Below are positions 48,339 through 59,639 of a stretch of 64,000 bases of DNA, in pieces. Under the pieces are notes generated by a model. That model searched no databases, had not been told where the DNA came from, and was given only the letters and a program-made list of their open reading frames with translations. Source of the DNA: Monilinia fructicola (Eukaryota > Ascomycota > Leotiomycetes > Helotiales > Sclerotiniaceae); assembly GCA_008692225.1 (NCBI GenBank), contig VICG01000016.1, positions 1,136,001 through 1,200,000 on the forward strand. The letters run 5' to 3'. Within the stretch, counting starts at the first letter, position 1. Every line of letters starts with the position of its first letter. The position numbers and the translations under genes are program-made.

Positions 48339-51060
48339 ATATGAAATGAAAGAAGGGAGTTAATTATATTGTACATCAGTGGGTAGATTTCCTGTGTATT
48401 GAGCTTGCGTTCGGAATTGCATTGGAGAAGAGATGAAAAGATGTAGAGATGAGATGGGAACTTGTCTTGAATATATATGCATTGCGAAGGCGGAGGATAG
48501 AGCGAGAGTGGAAATGATTGGAATGCTTGAGAATGAAGAACGACGAAATAGATGACCTGAGATGAAATACCATAAATACAGTTGATGATTCATTCATTTT
48601 TACTTTCATATCAATGTTCACTCAGTTACAAGTTTGCAATACGTTATTATCACAATGGGGAATACCATAGGTTAAAATCACTTCCCCCGCGCTAATTACT
48701 TGCTATTTCATCCGTTTTTGATCTCCTCTCTCCTCCTCCTACTCTTAAAAATATACATCACTCCCCTCATCCAAATCTACTCGTATCTGAATCCAAGACA
48801 TTCCTCTGCTGGACTACATTCTCACATCATAAGAACAACAAGAAGTCCCATCCATGCGCATATCCCTACTGTACCGTACCGAGTACTTCTCAAAGTGTGC
48901 TTCCCGATAGTTCTAAATCTTCGAGAGGAACCCAGGATCTAGAGCCCTCACTTCATTGCTTGTTTACTGGGACGACGCTTGTATGGCTGTTCCTGCTTTG
49001 TGACTGGTGCTCTGGTGTTGTGGCATTTCGGGATGATGGTGATGGTGATGGGGCCAAGTCGTGCTTTCCATCCTGATGCCACACTACCGCCCACTATAGT
49101 TCCGGCGCACGTAAGCCATTCGCCACATACACTCCACGCGGTGTCGTTTCCAGAAGGTGATCTCGCGCCATCTATCCCGCAGCGAGATCGGGACCGGTTT
49201 GGTTTCCTCGGTCGTTGGTCCTCGAGCACATCTCGACTTGGAGCACCCATCCCCTTCTGGTATAGGAGATGGATGGTAGCCAGCGTGTGAGGGTTCGCCG
49301 CGGGTGCTTGGTGGAGGTGGTGGTGGTGGTGGTGGTGCTACCGTCATTACCGGAGCAACTTGTTGATGAGGAGAGGGCAATCCGCGTGCGACGATGTGGG
49401 CTGTGGGCTGTGTTTGTATGATGTGATATATACTCACGCGCTCCGATTTCACAACGCTAGGATCCTGCAATTCTTGAGCTGCAGAGCTGGAGAATAATTA
49501 GTATCTCAACGGGATGCGAGAGGGCATTTCCAGTAACCGGTTGTTATTGTGTACGTGAGTGATATCAACACGGCTCGAGTAACCTCAGAGAGTCTTATCT
49601 CGCTCGGGGGCCATAGGTCCGCGTGTAAACCTCCCTTACACACGCACACGCCCTGCTCTTCTCCTTCTCTTTCCCCCCTCCCAGGACCATAAAGGAGTAG
49701 GGGAGAGCCGCTTGCGGTATATGACAAAGGAGGTGCTGTGCTTATCTCTGCGTCGATTCTCACACTGCTGAAATGAAATGAGCTTGAAGCATGAAATGGC
49801 AGTTTTGCCGCGCCGAAGAAAAACATCCCGCGGATGGGGTGCCCCGTCAAAGCTTGAGTCTGTGCATTGTGGGACAGCAGACCGGAGGTATCCTGCCATC
49901 GCGTGCTTCCCGGTTCATGCCGGAGAGCGCGACTGCCTTACGTAGGATACTGCCGAGCCGTGGACCCGTCTTGCCGCTTGCATCGCACGGTAAGATCAAG
50001 CGCGAGATCTGTGCATTGTCTCCCTGAACTCGTTTCTGCCATTCTATACTCCTGCATGTTTGCGCGTGCGCTTTTGCCCGTTGCGCTACTGCATGCTAGA
50101 ACTTACTCGCTCTGTCCTATGCCATCCATCATGCACGCTCGAGGATATCCCCGCTGCCCCTCTGCTCGCGCAAGGATCAAACCAACTCAATTAACAAACC
50201 CCAACCCGTTTGCTGCCCAAAGAATTCCAGAATCAGAATTCCAGGTCGGAAATCGAGGATGAGACGAGTTATCATAGATATCAAGATGGAATTGATGGCG
50301 ATGGGGAATCTATACCCTCCCACGCCCATACACTCGTATCTATTTGCAACCCCTTTCCCTTCCCTTCCCTTCCCCCAACCCCAACCCCAAAAACCAGAAC
50401 CTCCATCCACCCACCAATACAACAAATCAACCGATCCATATCATCAAATGAACATCAAAGGAAATGGCTCAAGGAAAGGCCTGATGGTGTGATGATTTTG
50501 AAAACATATACATATATCCCCTACCTACCTACGCTCTCCCCCAAGACACACAACCACACAACCACACAACCATCCAATAAACCACACAATAAACAATAGA
50601 CAACACAATAAATAATAAACAATCAAAAGCCAAAGATAATATTTCTCATTCCACCAAAGCAAAATCAGTAGCTAACTACCAAGAGCATAAAGGAGGTAGT
50701 TCGGGATACTTCTATAATCTACAATACTCATAACACCATGCCATACATAATGGGAACCCTTTTTTAACCCGCCACCTCCACCACCACCCCTATACCCTTC
50801 GCCTCGAAAATTCCCACCCATCCTTCTGCTCCAGAATGAAAACAGATTAGACACTGTAATTATAGGTCAGACTCCCAGCTCTCTCTCAATGAGATCATGT
50901 AATTCCGTTTTGTGTTCCATACTCCACTCTAAAAGTTTGTTGGTTGTAGGATAATCATAATTACAACCATAGACATAGAAATGAGCGAATAAACTGAAGA
51001 CATGCTAAGAAACTCTACAAGTTCTTCCTGTTAATACTCTTCATTCATCATCTTCTATTA
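48339..51060. other. Spacer with unassigned short frames
   Basis: 2.7 kb. On the minus strand 49084-49470 encodes a 128-aa Pro-rich frame with a Trp/Arg-rich end (LRDRWREITFWKRHRV) that could belong to a small unidentified gene; a second frame at 48948-49250 overlaps it out of phase. Tandem GGT (49315-49338), CCTTCC (50355-50375) and ACCACACA (50550-50570) runs are present. Base composition is higher in G+C near 49.0-50.2 kb than elsewhere in spacers. No gene can be supported firmly. Confidence 0.35.
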
Positions 51061-52651
51061 TCAACCGAAAACTCGGGTTTCGGCCATTCCCGCTTGACTT
51101 CTAAGACCTTCCCTCGTGGGTTCCTCTGGCTCCTTGAAGTTTTTCGCAACCAATACTTTCATATCCCTTACCATATCCTGATACACTTGATCCGGAACAT
51201 ATTTAATTGGAGGGATATAATCTTCAAAGCCGTAGCCGAACTCTAGTTTCCGAACATTCTTCAAGTACTTTAATGGCTTGAACATGTTTTCATCCATAAA
51301 AATCTCTGTAGCTCGACAATTAGCTTCCATATCTGCCCGGTCTTGTATGGCATCCAATTCATCCTTTGCTTCCTCATCGTCTGATTTAATCGACATCGCA
51401 TCTAATTTTGTACCGGCCGTAATTTCGACAAGTACATTGATGGTGAGCTTATTGATGACATGGGATTTGGATAAGAGCTTGACAAAATCTTTGACCAAGG
51501 TTAAGCTGCGTAGATATTGGCGAAATTCGACTACCTGTTCACGATCCAATTTCCACGTGTTGACATCCAGATAGAACCGAAGGTCTTCAGTATGATCATC
51601 TTCAAGTGTACAATCGAAAAGAACTTTTTGGAATTTGGCGAAGATGTGAGGTTCCATCCGCCCGTGCAAATTGGGGGGTGTATTATACTGAATGGTGCCA
51701 CCAGGTAATCTTTTCGCAACAGACGTGAGGGGGTCATATCTCCAGGGGTTATCACCATACGGCATTCCATATTGCAATTTCTTATTTGTTAGAAAAAGCA
51801 TATCGTTGACGTTGATGACAACGGTGCCCTCGGCGAACAATACGGAAGACGCTTCTTGGTGTATTTGTTTGTTGACTCGCAAAATTTCGGGAAACATACG
51901 ATAATTCTCCATTTCGCTATCATCCGATTCAGTTTCCCACTTTCCTCCAGTCATTCTTCGGGCTCTTCCTCCATCTTCCAAGTTCACGATTTCTGTAGCG
52001 TCAGGTAAAGGTGTTTGACTAGCTTCATCAAGAATTGACTCGGCTTCAGGATTTGATGGAAATTCTGGATCAGCCTCCGCTTGCTCACGAAGTCCTTGTT
52101 GTTCGACAATTGACCATAATAGAGTTCCCAACCCATCTATACCATCAGGTCCATCATATGCTATCTCCATATCGGAATTGTCGCCATCAAATGAAATCGA
52201 GTCTTCATCGGTCCAGCTGTCATTCGACGAGCTGTCGTCAGTGCCATCTGAATGAGATTCTTTTGGATATCCTGGTTCGATGCTAACGAATTCTGTTGGA
52301 AGAAGAAGGTATCGATATATCTCTAATCGAATTTCTAAATATGTATTAGTAGATGCCCAGGTGTACAAAGGATGAGCAAATCGAGGCATTACCTTGCGGG
52401 ACGGAGAGAAATTTAGATGGCAAATCTATTGGCGGGAAAGCTGCCGGATGATTTGCATATAAGTCGGGTGTTGACACAAAAGGATTTCCTTTCTGGGGAG
52501 ATTCCTTTTTCGCTTTTTCCATATAAGTTTGGAACTCTTTGATTTGATCTAGAGACGGGCTTTTTGAGACGGCCTGCATCAGATCTCTGAGATGAGTATC
52601 CCACTGTGCTCTTTCAGCCACCCATTGAGCTTCATGGTCGATATTTGACAT
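51061..52651 (-). CDS. F-box-like / 2EXR-like protein
   Basis: Exons 52651-52393 and 52334-51061 with a 58-bp intron (GTAATG...ATATTTAG); 510 aa. Splicing joins FLSVPQ to EIRLEIYRYLLLPTEF, the LPxEIRxxIYxxLL motif used by fungal F-box-like and 2EXR proteins; the partner motif EILRVNKQIHQEASSVLFAE follows around residue 260. Between them lies an acidic Ser/Asp-rich insert. The first 75 residues (MSNIDHEAQWVAERAQWDTH, then KAKKESPQKGNP) are charged and helical. F-box-like proteins often serve as substrate adaptors of ubiquitin ligases, but no function is established for this one. The frame is intact on both sides of the intron. Confidence 0.72.
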
Positions 52652-52839
52652 TTTAAGTATGTCGAATGATGTGGTGTAACGGTATTATATGAGTGAGCAA
52701 CTACCTACGGAGGATGTGATTTTTTATGTTGTGCAATGAATGAATGATAGATAAACTTATCAAAGCTTGGAAGATTCCGGTATGTAGGTTGGATGGACGT
52801 CCATTCGAGCTCATATGGAGCTGTGGGGCATTTTTTAAA

Positions 52840-54920
52840 AAAAAGCTTAACTATAAAACGTTATATAAGTCCACCTAACGTTTTGCCGAATTTATAATTT
52901 TATATAAATTTACAATTTTTAATTTAAATTCCAAATGTTTTTATCAGGTTTAATAAACATTTTAAAACCGTTTTAGGACTTAAATTAAGAATATATTTAT
53001 AAAATATTTTAATAATAATATTAATAATATATTTATATTTTAATTATTAAATATTAATTAAATAATAATTTGAGAAAAGTAAAAGAAAATTCAAATATAT
53101 ATTAACTAATATAACTTTATTAAAAACTAAAATACTCAATTTAAAATTAAATTAAATATTAAAATATATAATTATTTAAATATTCTATAATTATTTTAAT
53201 AATAAAATAAATATAAATATCTCATTTTATTTAAAGATATAATTAATAAAAACTTATATAAACTAATTATAATATTTCTAATTTTTTTTTTATTAATTTC
53301 TTTAAATTAAATTTAAATATTTACTAGATATTTTCAAAACGTTTTCTAAACGTTTAAAATTATAATAGTCGTTATAGAAGTCGATAATTGATAGACTAAT
53401 AAAAGCGATATAGCTAGCGTAGCTAATATATTAATAAAATTAATATAACTAATACAGCTTATAAGTAAATAACTTAAATAGACTTAATAAAGATTAGCTT
53501 TTTTACAATTTATATTTTCTATCTATATAGTATAAAAATCTAATTTTAAAAATTAATAATTTATTTAATAATCGATTTTAATATAATTTTTATAGAATTT
53601 AATTAATTTTATATAAGATTTACTATTAATTATTCATTAATAACTTATCTATAGTATATATTTTATAAAATTTATATAAAATTTATATAAAATTTATAAT
53701 CTATACTCTATTAGTTTACTTAAGGTATTTTCGAATATATATAAGCTTAGATAAACGTCTATTCGACCTATAGACTCGAAGATTTAAGATTATTATTTCT
53801 AGATTCGCGATGGAGCATTTTAAACTAATCCTAATCAGGTAATGCATATACACATACTCGGGCGCGTTTTAAAAGAGGCATAGGCGAATGTAAAACTTAT
53901 AATTATTTAACGAAACTTTAATATAATCTTATATAATTTATATATATATTAGATTTAGTATTTTGATATCTTTCTATAAAGTTTTTATACTATAAAAATA
54001 ATTTTTAAGAGAATAATAATACTTATAAAGTTAGTGATTTTAGAAAATTTAAGAATTTATCAATATATTAATTTAAAATTCAACGATATATAAATTTTGA
54101 AAAATAAAATCATAGAAAAATAATATAATCTTTAAAGTTTTATTAAATATTTTCAAAATTTGAATATTATTTATTATACCGATATATATGTTGATATAAA
54201 GAATAAAAAACTCAAATTTTTAATAAAAAAATATGTTTATATAATCTAAATAAGCGAATTTACCCCTTTTAAAACTCGTAAATTTTCCTATATTTTTAAC
54301 TTTATTAATATATATTTTAAGTATTAATAAAGATATTAAAATTCTAAAATAAGATAACTAAAATTTAGCTTTTCTTTTATTATTTAACAAAGTTTAATAA
54401 GTTTAACTTATAATATTCGTTAAACTATTCAATATTAATATAAATCCTTAATTTTTCATATAAATTTTCAATATTTATACATTTTATTATACTATTATCC
54501 ATTCAATGTTAGGTTTTATGAATATCAAAATTTTTATAGTAAGTAAGTAAAAAATACTAAATCTATAATACTTATAAATTTTATAAAATTATATTAAGAT
54601 TTCGTTGAATAATTATAAGTTATATTTTTGCGTATGCCTCTTTTAAAACCCGCCCGAGTATATACATATATATATTTTAGCTGTATAAGTATAGATACTT
54701 TTTTTAACTTATTAAAATCGTTAAGAACCCTTACCCCTTTAGCTAGAGATAAATAAAATATTAAAATTATAAAAGATATAATAGAAAACTAAATAGTTAA
54801 AGTAATTAAGTAAATAGATATAAGTAGGTAGATAAATAATAATTATATATCTTAACTTATATCTATATATTCACTAAGAGATTATAATTAAATATAGATA
54901 TATTATTAAAATTATAAAAG

Positions 54921-54957
<37 letters not shown>

Positions 54958-55060
54958 TTTATATCTTTAAATTATATAGATTTTAGAAAGATTATTACTT
55001 TTTTATAGAAAACAAATAAACTATTAAAATTATAAAGATACAACAACCTTATATAACACT
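52840..55060. other. AT-rich, RIP-like degraded repeat block 2
   Basis: Abrupt shift at about 52,835 to A+T-rich, TpA-dense sequence without open frames, ending near 55,060 in GGTAGGTAGGTACC repeats. The segment 53380-53525 resembles 13106-13250. TIR element family A is embedded at 53857-54658. A (TA)n run lies at 54930-54952. Interpreted as a RIP-mutated repeat. Confidence 0.75.
53857..54658. mobile_element. TIR element family A, copy 3 (best preserved ends)
   Basis: 802 bp with near-perfect terminal inverted repeats: left CTCGGGCGCGTTTTAAAAGA then GGCATAGGCG, right CGTATGCCTC then TTTTAAAACCCGCCCGAG. The TA dinucleotide is present at both borders (53855-53856 and 54659-54660), the target preference of Tc1/mariner-like elements. 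The interior matches copy 1 closely and copy 2 partly. No transposase frame. Confidence 0.82.
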
Positions 55061-55412
55061 TGAATAAATAGGTAGGTAGGTACCTAGGTAGGTATAATTA
55101 GGTATTGATTATATATCTTCAAATTATACGTGTGAATTTGGATATCTATATGTAGTTCTACAGTAACCTTAAATACCATCTCTTATATTCATCCATATTC
55201 TTAACCCTCTCAATTTGATCTTGATTGGATTGATTAATTGCTTATAAACAACTAGACTATCAACATATACCATCACGCAAACAATTGCAAATCTAATGCT
55301 GATTTGAGAAGGATCATATTACACTTGGGGATATGATTGATATGAAGGAGGCAGGTTTGATGAACATCTAAAATAACCTTGAGTCTTGACAATTTGTACT
55401 TTGTTGCAAGAC

Positions 55413-56305
55413 TTACAAGTGTAATCCGTTTGCATATAGAACTAGGTAGGACGGGAAGAATTGAAGCTGCCGAGAGGATGAGAGAAGTATTGAATATAAC
55501 AAACATGAAAAGAATCGTCCTTTTGATTTAACCCAACTCCAGTTCCAACGCCCTATATCAGCCCAGTTCAGATTACTCCACACCATGGCAGCCAAACAGA
55601 TGATCAAAACAACAGCGGGTAGAAACCCAAACCGCATCTTCACCCAAGCAATCCATCCTCCCTCCTCTTCATCCTCCTCCGCCCAAAACCCGCCCTCAAA
55701 AACGGCAAACTCACTCCCCAACCTCCGATCCACCAACCTGACCCTCGGACACCACCAATCCTTCCTCCTCCTCCTCCCCTCCCTCAAATCCCTCCAGATC
55801 CCCCGCAGAAAATGCCCCTCCGGCTGCCAAGTATTCAGATCCTTCCCCCTAGCCACCAGCTCCAAGTCGCTCAGCCCCTCCATCCGCATGATAGTCTCGA
55901 GATGATAATGGCCGAAATAAGCCGAATCCTCGACGTCGACGACCAATCTCCGGATCCCGCGGAGCTCGTCCCCGCCGAGGTAGGAGAGGACCCCGTCGGC
56001 GAGCTGGATGGTGTCGCGGTCGAAGTTGGCGTAGATGTAGGAGGGGCTGTGTGGGGTGTGGAAGAGCGCTCGGTAGTGTGTTAGGGCTTCGAGGCGGGAT
56101 TCGTGGCAGGTGTGGAGCAGGGGGGGATGGGCGTGGGCGTCGTGTAGGATTTTAGGTAGCGGCGGCGGGTGGGGGTGATGGTGCCTTTTTGCGCCGTTAT
56201 TGGGAGCGTGCGGGGTGAGGTGAGGAGGAGGCTGTAAATTTTGAGCCGGAGTTCATAGGGGAGGGATGGGAAGGGGTGGAATTGGGTTAAGGGGTTTGTT
56301 GTCAT
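55413..56305 (-). pseudogene. 2EXR-domain protein, frame broken
   Basis: Starts at MTTNPLTQFHPFPSLPYELR and contains the 2EXR motif FPSLPYELRLKIYSLLL (residues about 11-27). The matching second half (PPLLHTCHESRLEALTHYRA, then IYANFDRDTIQLADG, LRGIRRLVVDVEDSAYFGHY) lies in a frame one base away. The switch must occur in about 56140-56190, most simply at the A5 run at 56186-56190 (coding strand), where a sixth A restores the frame; no intron signals are present. About 297 aa when joined. The C-terminal part has a hydrophobic segment (FLPAVVLIICLAAMVW) that could be a membrane anchor, unusual for this family. Recently inactivated gene, allele or sequencing error. Confidence 0.65.
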
Positions 56306-56387
56306 TATCGCGATGGGTTGGGGTTGTGTTTGGGCTTAGGTTTGGGTTGAGTGAGATGTCAATTGTAGGTAGTCAAATATCTTAATG

Positions 56388-56423
<36 letters not shown>

Positions 56424-57532
56424 TTGTTTATTCTAGAGATGAGAGTAGCTATAGGTCATTGGCCTTTTTCATAACGGAACTCTTCAGTTAGCTTATAGAA
56501 CTAAAATCTTACTTGCATATGTTAGAGAGAACTCGGAAATTGAAGCTTGAATCAGTCGATTCGCCATTGCTTCATAACCTTGAAACCTTATGATGATTAA
56601 GATTCAAATTCAAGAAGGTGAGGGTGAGTTCATAGATATGAAGATCCATCTACCATCTTCACTACCTTACAAACATGCAATTCAATTCAACTAATATAAG
56701 GAGCCTGGAGCTATCCACTAGTTGACCATAGGGGGATATTCATATCGATGGATAGAACCAACCGAAAATTATAAAAAATTCAAGATGAATCATGATGAGG
56801 GAAAACGCGTTGAATGTTATATATATAAATTATATAAGTTTACTCGAGTAAGTAGGCTAATTAACACCAGGTTCTACTCGTAGATCTAACAATTAACCTT
56901 ATACAAGATGCCAACTGTTGTCAACCTTTCATATCTCACCGTCTCGTCCTTCTTCCTGCTCAATACGCATTACAACATTAATCGAGTATTTGATATTATT
57001 ACATTACATTATTGATGAATCAATCTCAATCTCAATATCATGGTTGCTGTTACGTAGTTCAAGTGAACATCGAATCTGCCTGGATTCGACCAACCCCAAG
57101 TGGAATTTGTATCATCGTCATTGTCGTTGTCGTTATTGCCACCGTCGTTGATAGACCATCGTGGCCTTACCATGCTCAGCTCATCATTGATTATATGATT
57201 GCCCAGTTCAGATCATCAAGCAGATGATTCTAAAGGAACAAAGCTGTATTCGAGAAAGGCCGAGGTATATACATATAGATTATCTGATCGGAATTGGAGA
57301 TAAAGATGAATAAGTGCTTTGCTGTTAATGAATGTGTCGATGCATCTAGAGTGCTTATTGTGTGCTTTTTTTTTTTTGAGGAGGGGTTTCTTTTTTTTTT
57401 TTTTTTGGTATTTCCTGATTTTGATATTCCTGAGGATCTTTAATGGGGTTTTTCCTTTTTCTTCCTTTTTTTCCTTTTTTGCTTTTTTGCTTTTCGTTGG
57501 ATCTTTTCTGGTTTTTTACTTATTTATTGCGT
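56306..57532. other. Spacer with CTG repeat
   Basis: Contains a (CTG)n/(TTG)n run at 56391-56429 just upstream of the 2EXR gene, and poly-T tracts with TTTTTCC repeats at 57365-57500. Open frames on the plus strand are short and motif-free. No gene recognised. Confidence 0.45.
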
Positions 57533-58130
57533 TTAAGGAGCATGGCGAGAATGGCGAGAATGGCTAGATGTAAACAACATCGCGAATGGCAATAACGTCG
57601 AGAATGTCTTAATATCAACCCCCTTTTTGTCAAAAACAGAACCAGCTGGAGTCCTCTTCCTGATAACACGCACGAAATGACCCGACCTCATTCGGAGCAA
57701 GTTGACCTTTGTTTCGGGCAAATCGGTCAGTTGAGCGGTAGGATACAAAAGATCTGGAAGCGTTTCGCCGCCCCAGATATCTCTCCGCATCGCCTGAAAC
57801 CAATATGTTTGTAAGTCTTACTATCTGTTACGATTTTATCTGGGACGCGCCTGTCCACCCATTCAGGGCAGAGTATTATTATACTCTTCAGCATTGGCAA
57901 TTGCTGGAACACGTTTGGTATCCCTGATCTTTTATATCCATTTTCGTAGTAAGTATCGAAGCCATAGCACCATTATTTTGCTACAAGGGTACTTTCCTCC
58001 ATTTTGCTAAAACTATGCTCTCCTCAAATCGTGTCATGCTTTTCGCATACTTGGGATTATCCCAAAACTCAAAATCGAGTTGGAACTCGATGAAATTGGT
58101 TTGAGATCTGCTCTGCATGTTGAAATGATG
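57533..58130 (-). pseudogene. Degenerate gene remnant, family uncertain
   Basis: On the minus strand three protein-like pieces follow one another in different frames: NMQSRSQTNFIEFQLDFEFW continuing NPKYAKSMTRFEESIVLAKW; then GIPNVFQQLPMLKSIIILCP with EWVDRRVPDKI; then MRRDIWGGETLPDLLYPTAQ. A stop (TAG) ends the first piece, and a GTAACA...TTTCAG interval of only 38 bp separates the last two. The pattern resembles the C-terminal half of fungal 2EXR/F-box-like proteins, but I cannot name it. It may also be a live gene with introns I have not resolved. Confidence 0.35.
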
Positions 58131-59190
58131 TAGTGGCAAGTGCAGATTGCAAGGTTGTTTGCAGTCTCGTAAGTGTTGTAGAGGTCGTTACTGCCGTCAA
58201 TGTTGAAGCATATTCAATTGTGTAAGCGTTTCAAGTGTTCTCAATTAAAGCGTATGCTAAATAAGGTACATAGGAACTGCAAGTGAACCTCGATGAGGAA
58301 AAGGACTTGTTCCAGCGGGGGAAAAGTGAGCAATATTTATTCTAATCCCGAGCTCTGTTCAAACCCGTCATCCCTCTGGAATACCAAAGAATCCAAAGCC
58401 ATTGCGTAAGAGCTTTCTTTAGTATCGGCAATCATCTTGAATCTAGTTGAGTATCTCTGTCGCATGATTTAATTGTATGTTGAGAGTCTCTCATCGATAC
58501 TAGTACATGGTTCATTGAGCTGTAGTACCCCGGATTCAGAGGATCGCGCTGTCATGAACACGCATGGATGGCTCTTATAGTCTGAGTAATTTCTTTCTTT
58601 AGGTGAGCTAGTAGAATGTTTAAAGTTCCTCGGTGGATGAAGTATTGGTGTATGGTTTGTTTAAGCTTTAGTGCCCCGGTTGTTACCAGTTAGAGTATCG
58701 CGCTGTCATGAATAACGCTCTTATTTTTTTGAGGTAATTCTTTCTTCGGGTAGCTCAGTGCAATGTAGAAGACTCCTGCTGATGATGGAATGTATACTTT
58801 ATTAGTTGAAGACAGGAGTTCATGCATCCACTAATGCCCACTTGCCCATTCCGGCCATGTTATTTATAATGATAATAGTTAATTCTCCTCATTATTTATG
58901 ACTCGATAATAACAGGCTCATGTTCGTCTCGTTCTTCCCTGGATTGGATGGTAATTTCATCTATAATTCTATAGGACCAATGTAGTAATTACACAAGCAT
59001 CCACCAATTCATTCCTCCCTCCACCTTCCTCCACACGATCCAATTCAAGTACTGCTTCGCACTACTTTCCTCGAGCGTTGCTGCTAGTATTATTAACCTC
59101 CCTGGTTGTGATTTGGACCTCGTTGTGGTGGCAGGGGCTCTCTTCGATGGCAATGCTACGCTATCCCTTCGCTGCCGCTTCTTTTCCGAT
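58131..59190. other. Spacer, no gene recognised
   Basis: Two diverged copies of a stretch of about 50 bp occur here: GTAGTACCCCGGATTCAGAG, GATCGCGCTGTCATGAACAC (58521-58562) and a similar GTGCCCCGGTTGTTACC... TATCGCGCTGTCATGAATAA (58670-58713), both followed by a TTCTTTC..GGTAG/AGGTGAGCT motif. This is a local duplication of unknown meaning. No gene recognised. Confidence 0.45.
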
Positions 59191-59639
59191 TCATACTTCG
59201 GTGTAGCGTGCTTCTCTTTCTCCGAGCATTTGAGCACGACCGTTCTTTCCGGCCTTGCCCTTCTTTCCAGCTTTGGCGGTAGAATTACCAGCTTTGTTGT
59301 CGTTGCCGACAATGGTAGCATTAGCGCTCTCTCTGCCTCCAGCAACGCCCTTCTCCGCTCCGTTTTGAGCTTCGGTGCGATGCCGAGTCATGAGAGCGGC
59401 AATGTTGCGGGCGGCGATGTCGTGGGCGGCGATTCCGCGCGCTGTGATGAATTCTATGTCGGTGCTGGCCTGTTACATCTGTCAGTGATGCAATGGTCTC
59501 ACGTGTTGTGCGTGTGAGATAAGTGTGTGTGGCTTACGATGGAATCTTGCTCGATGGAAGGGAGGGCAAGGCCCGATATAAGTGGAGCGGAGAAGAGGAG
59601 GCCCATGGCGAGTACGGTGTTGATGGATGGTGTATACAT
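59191..59639 (-). CDS. Small secreted protein, Lys/Gly/Ala-rich
   Basis: Exons 59639-59538 and 59469-59191 with a 68-bp intron (GTAAGC...TGTAACAG); 126 aa. The N-terminus MYTPSINTVLAMGLLFSAPL ISGLALP is a convincing signal peptide. The mature part has an Ala/Arg repeat segment (ARGIAAHDIAARNIAALMTR), two possible N-glycosylation sites (NAT, NST) and a basic KAGKKGKAGKNGR tail. No cysteines are seen in the mature part, so it is not a typical disulfide-rich effector. A GTATGA at the stop codon leaves room for a further exon. No family recognised; secretion is inferred from the signal peptide. Confidence 0.6.
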
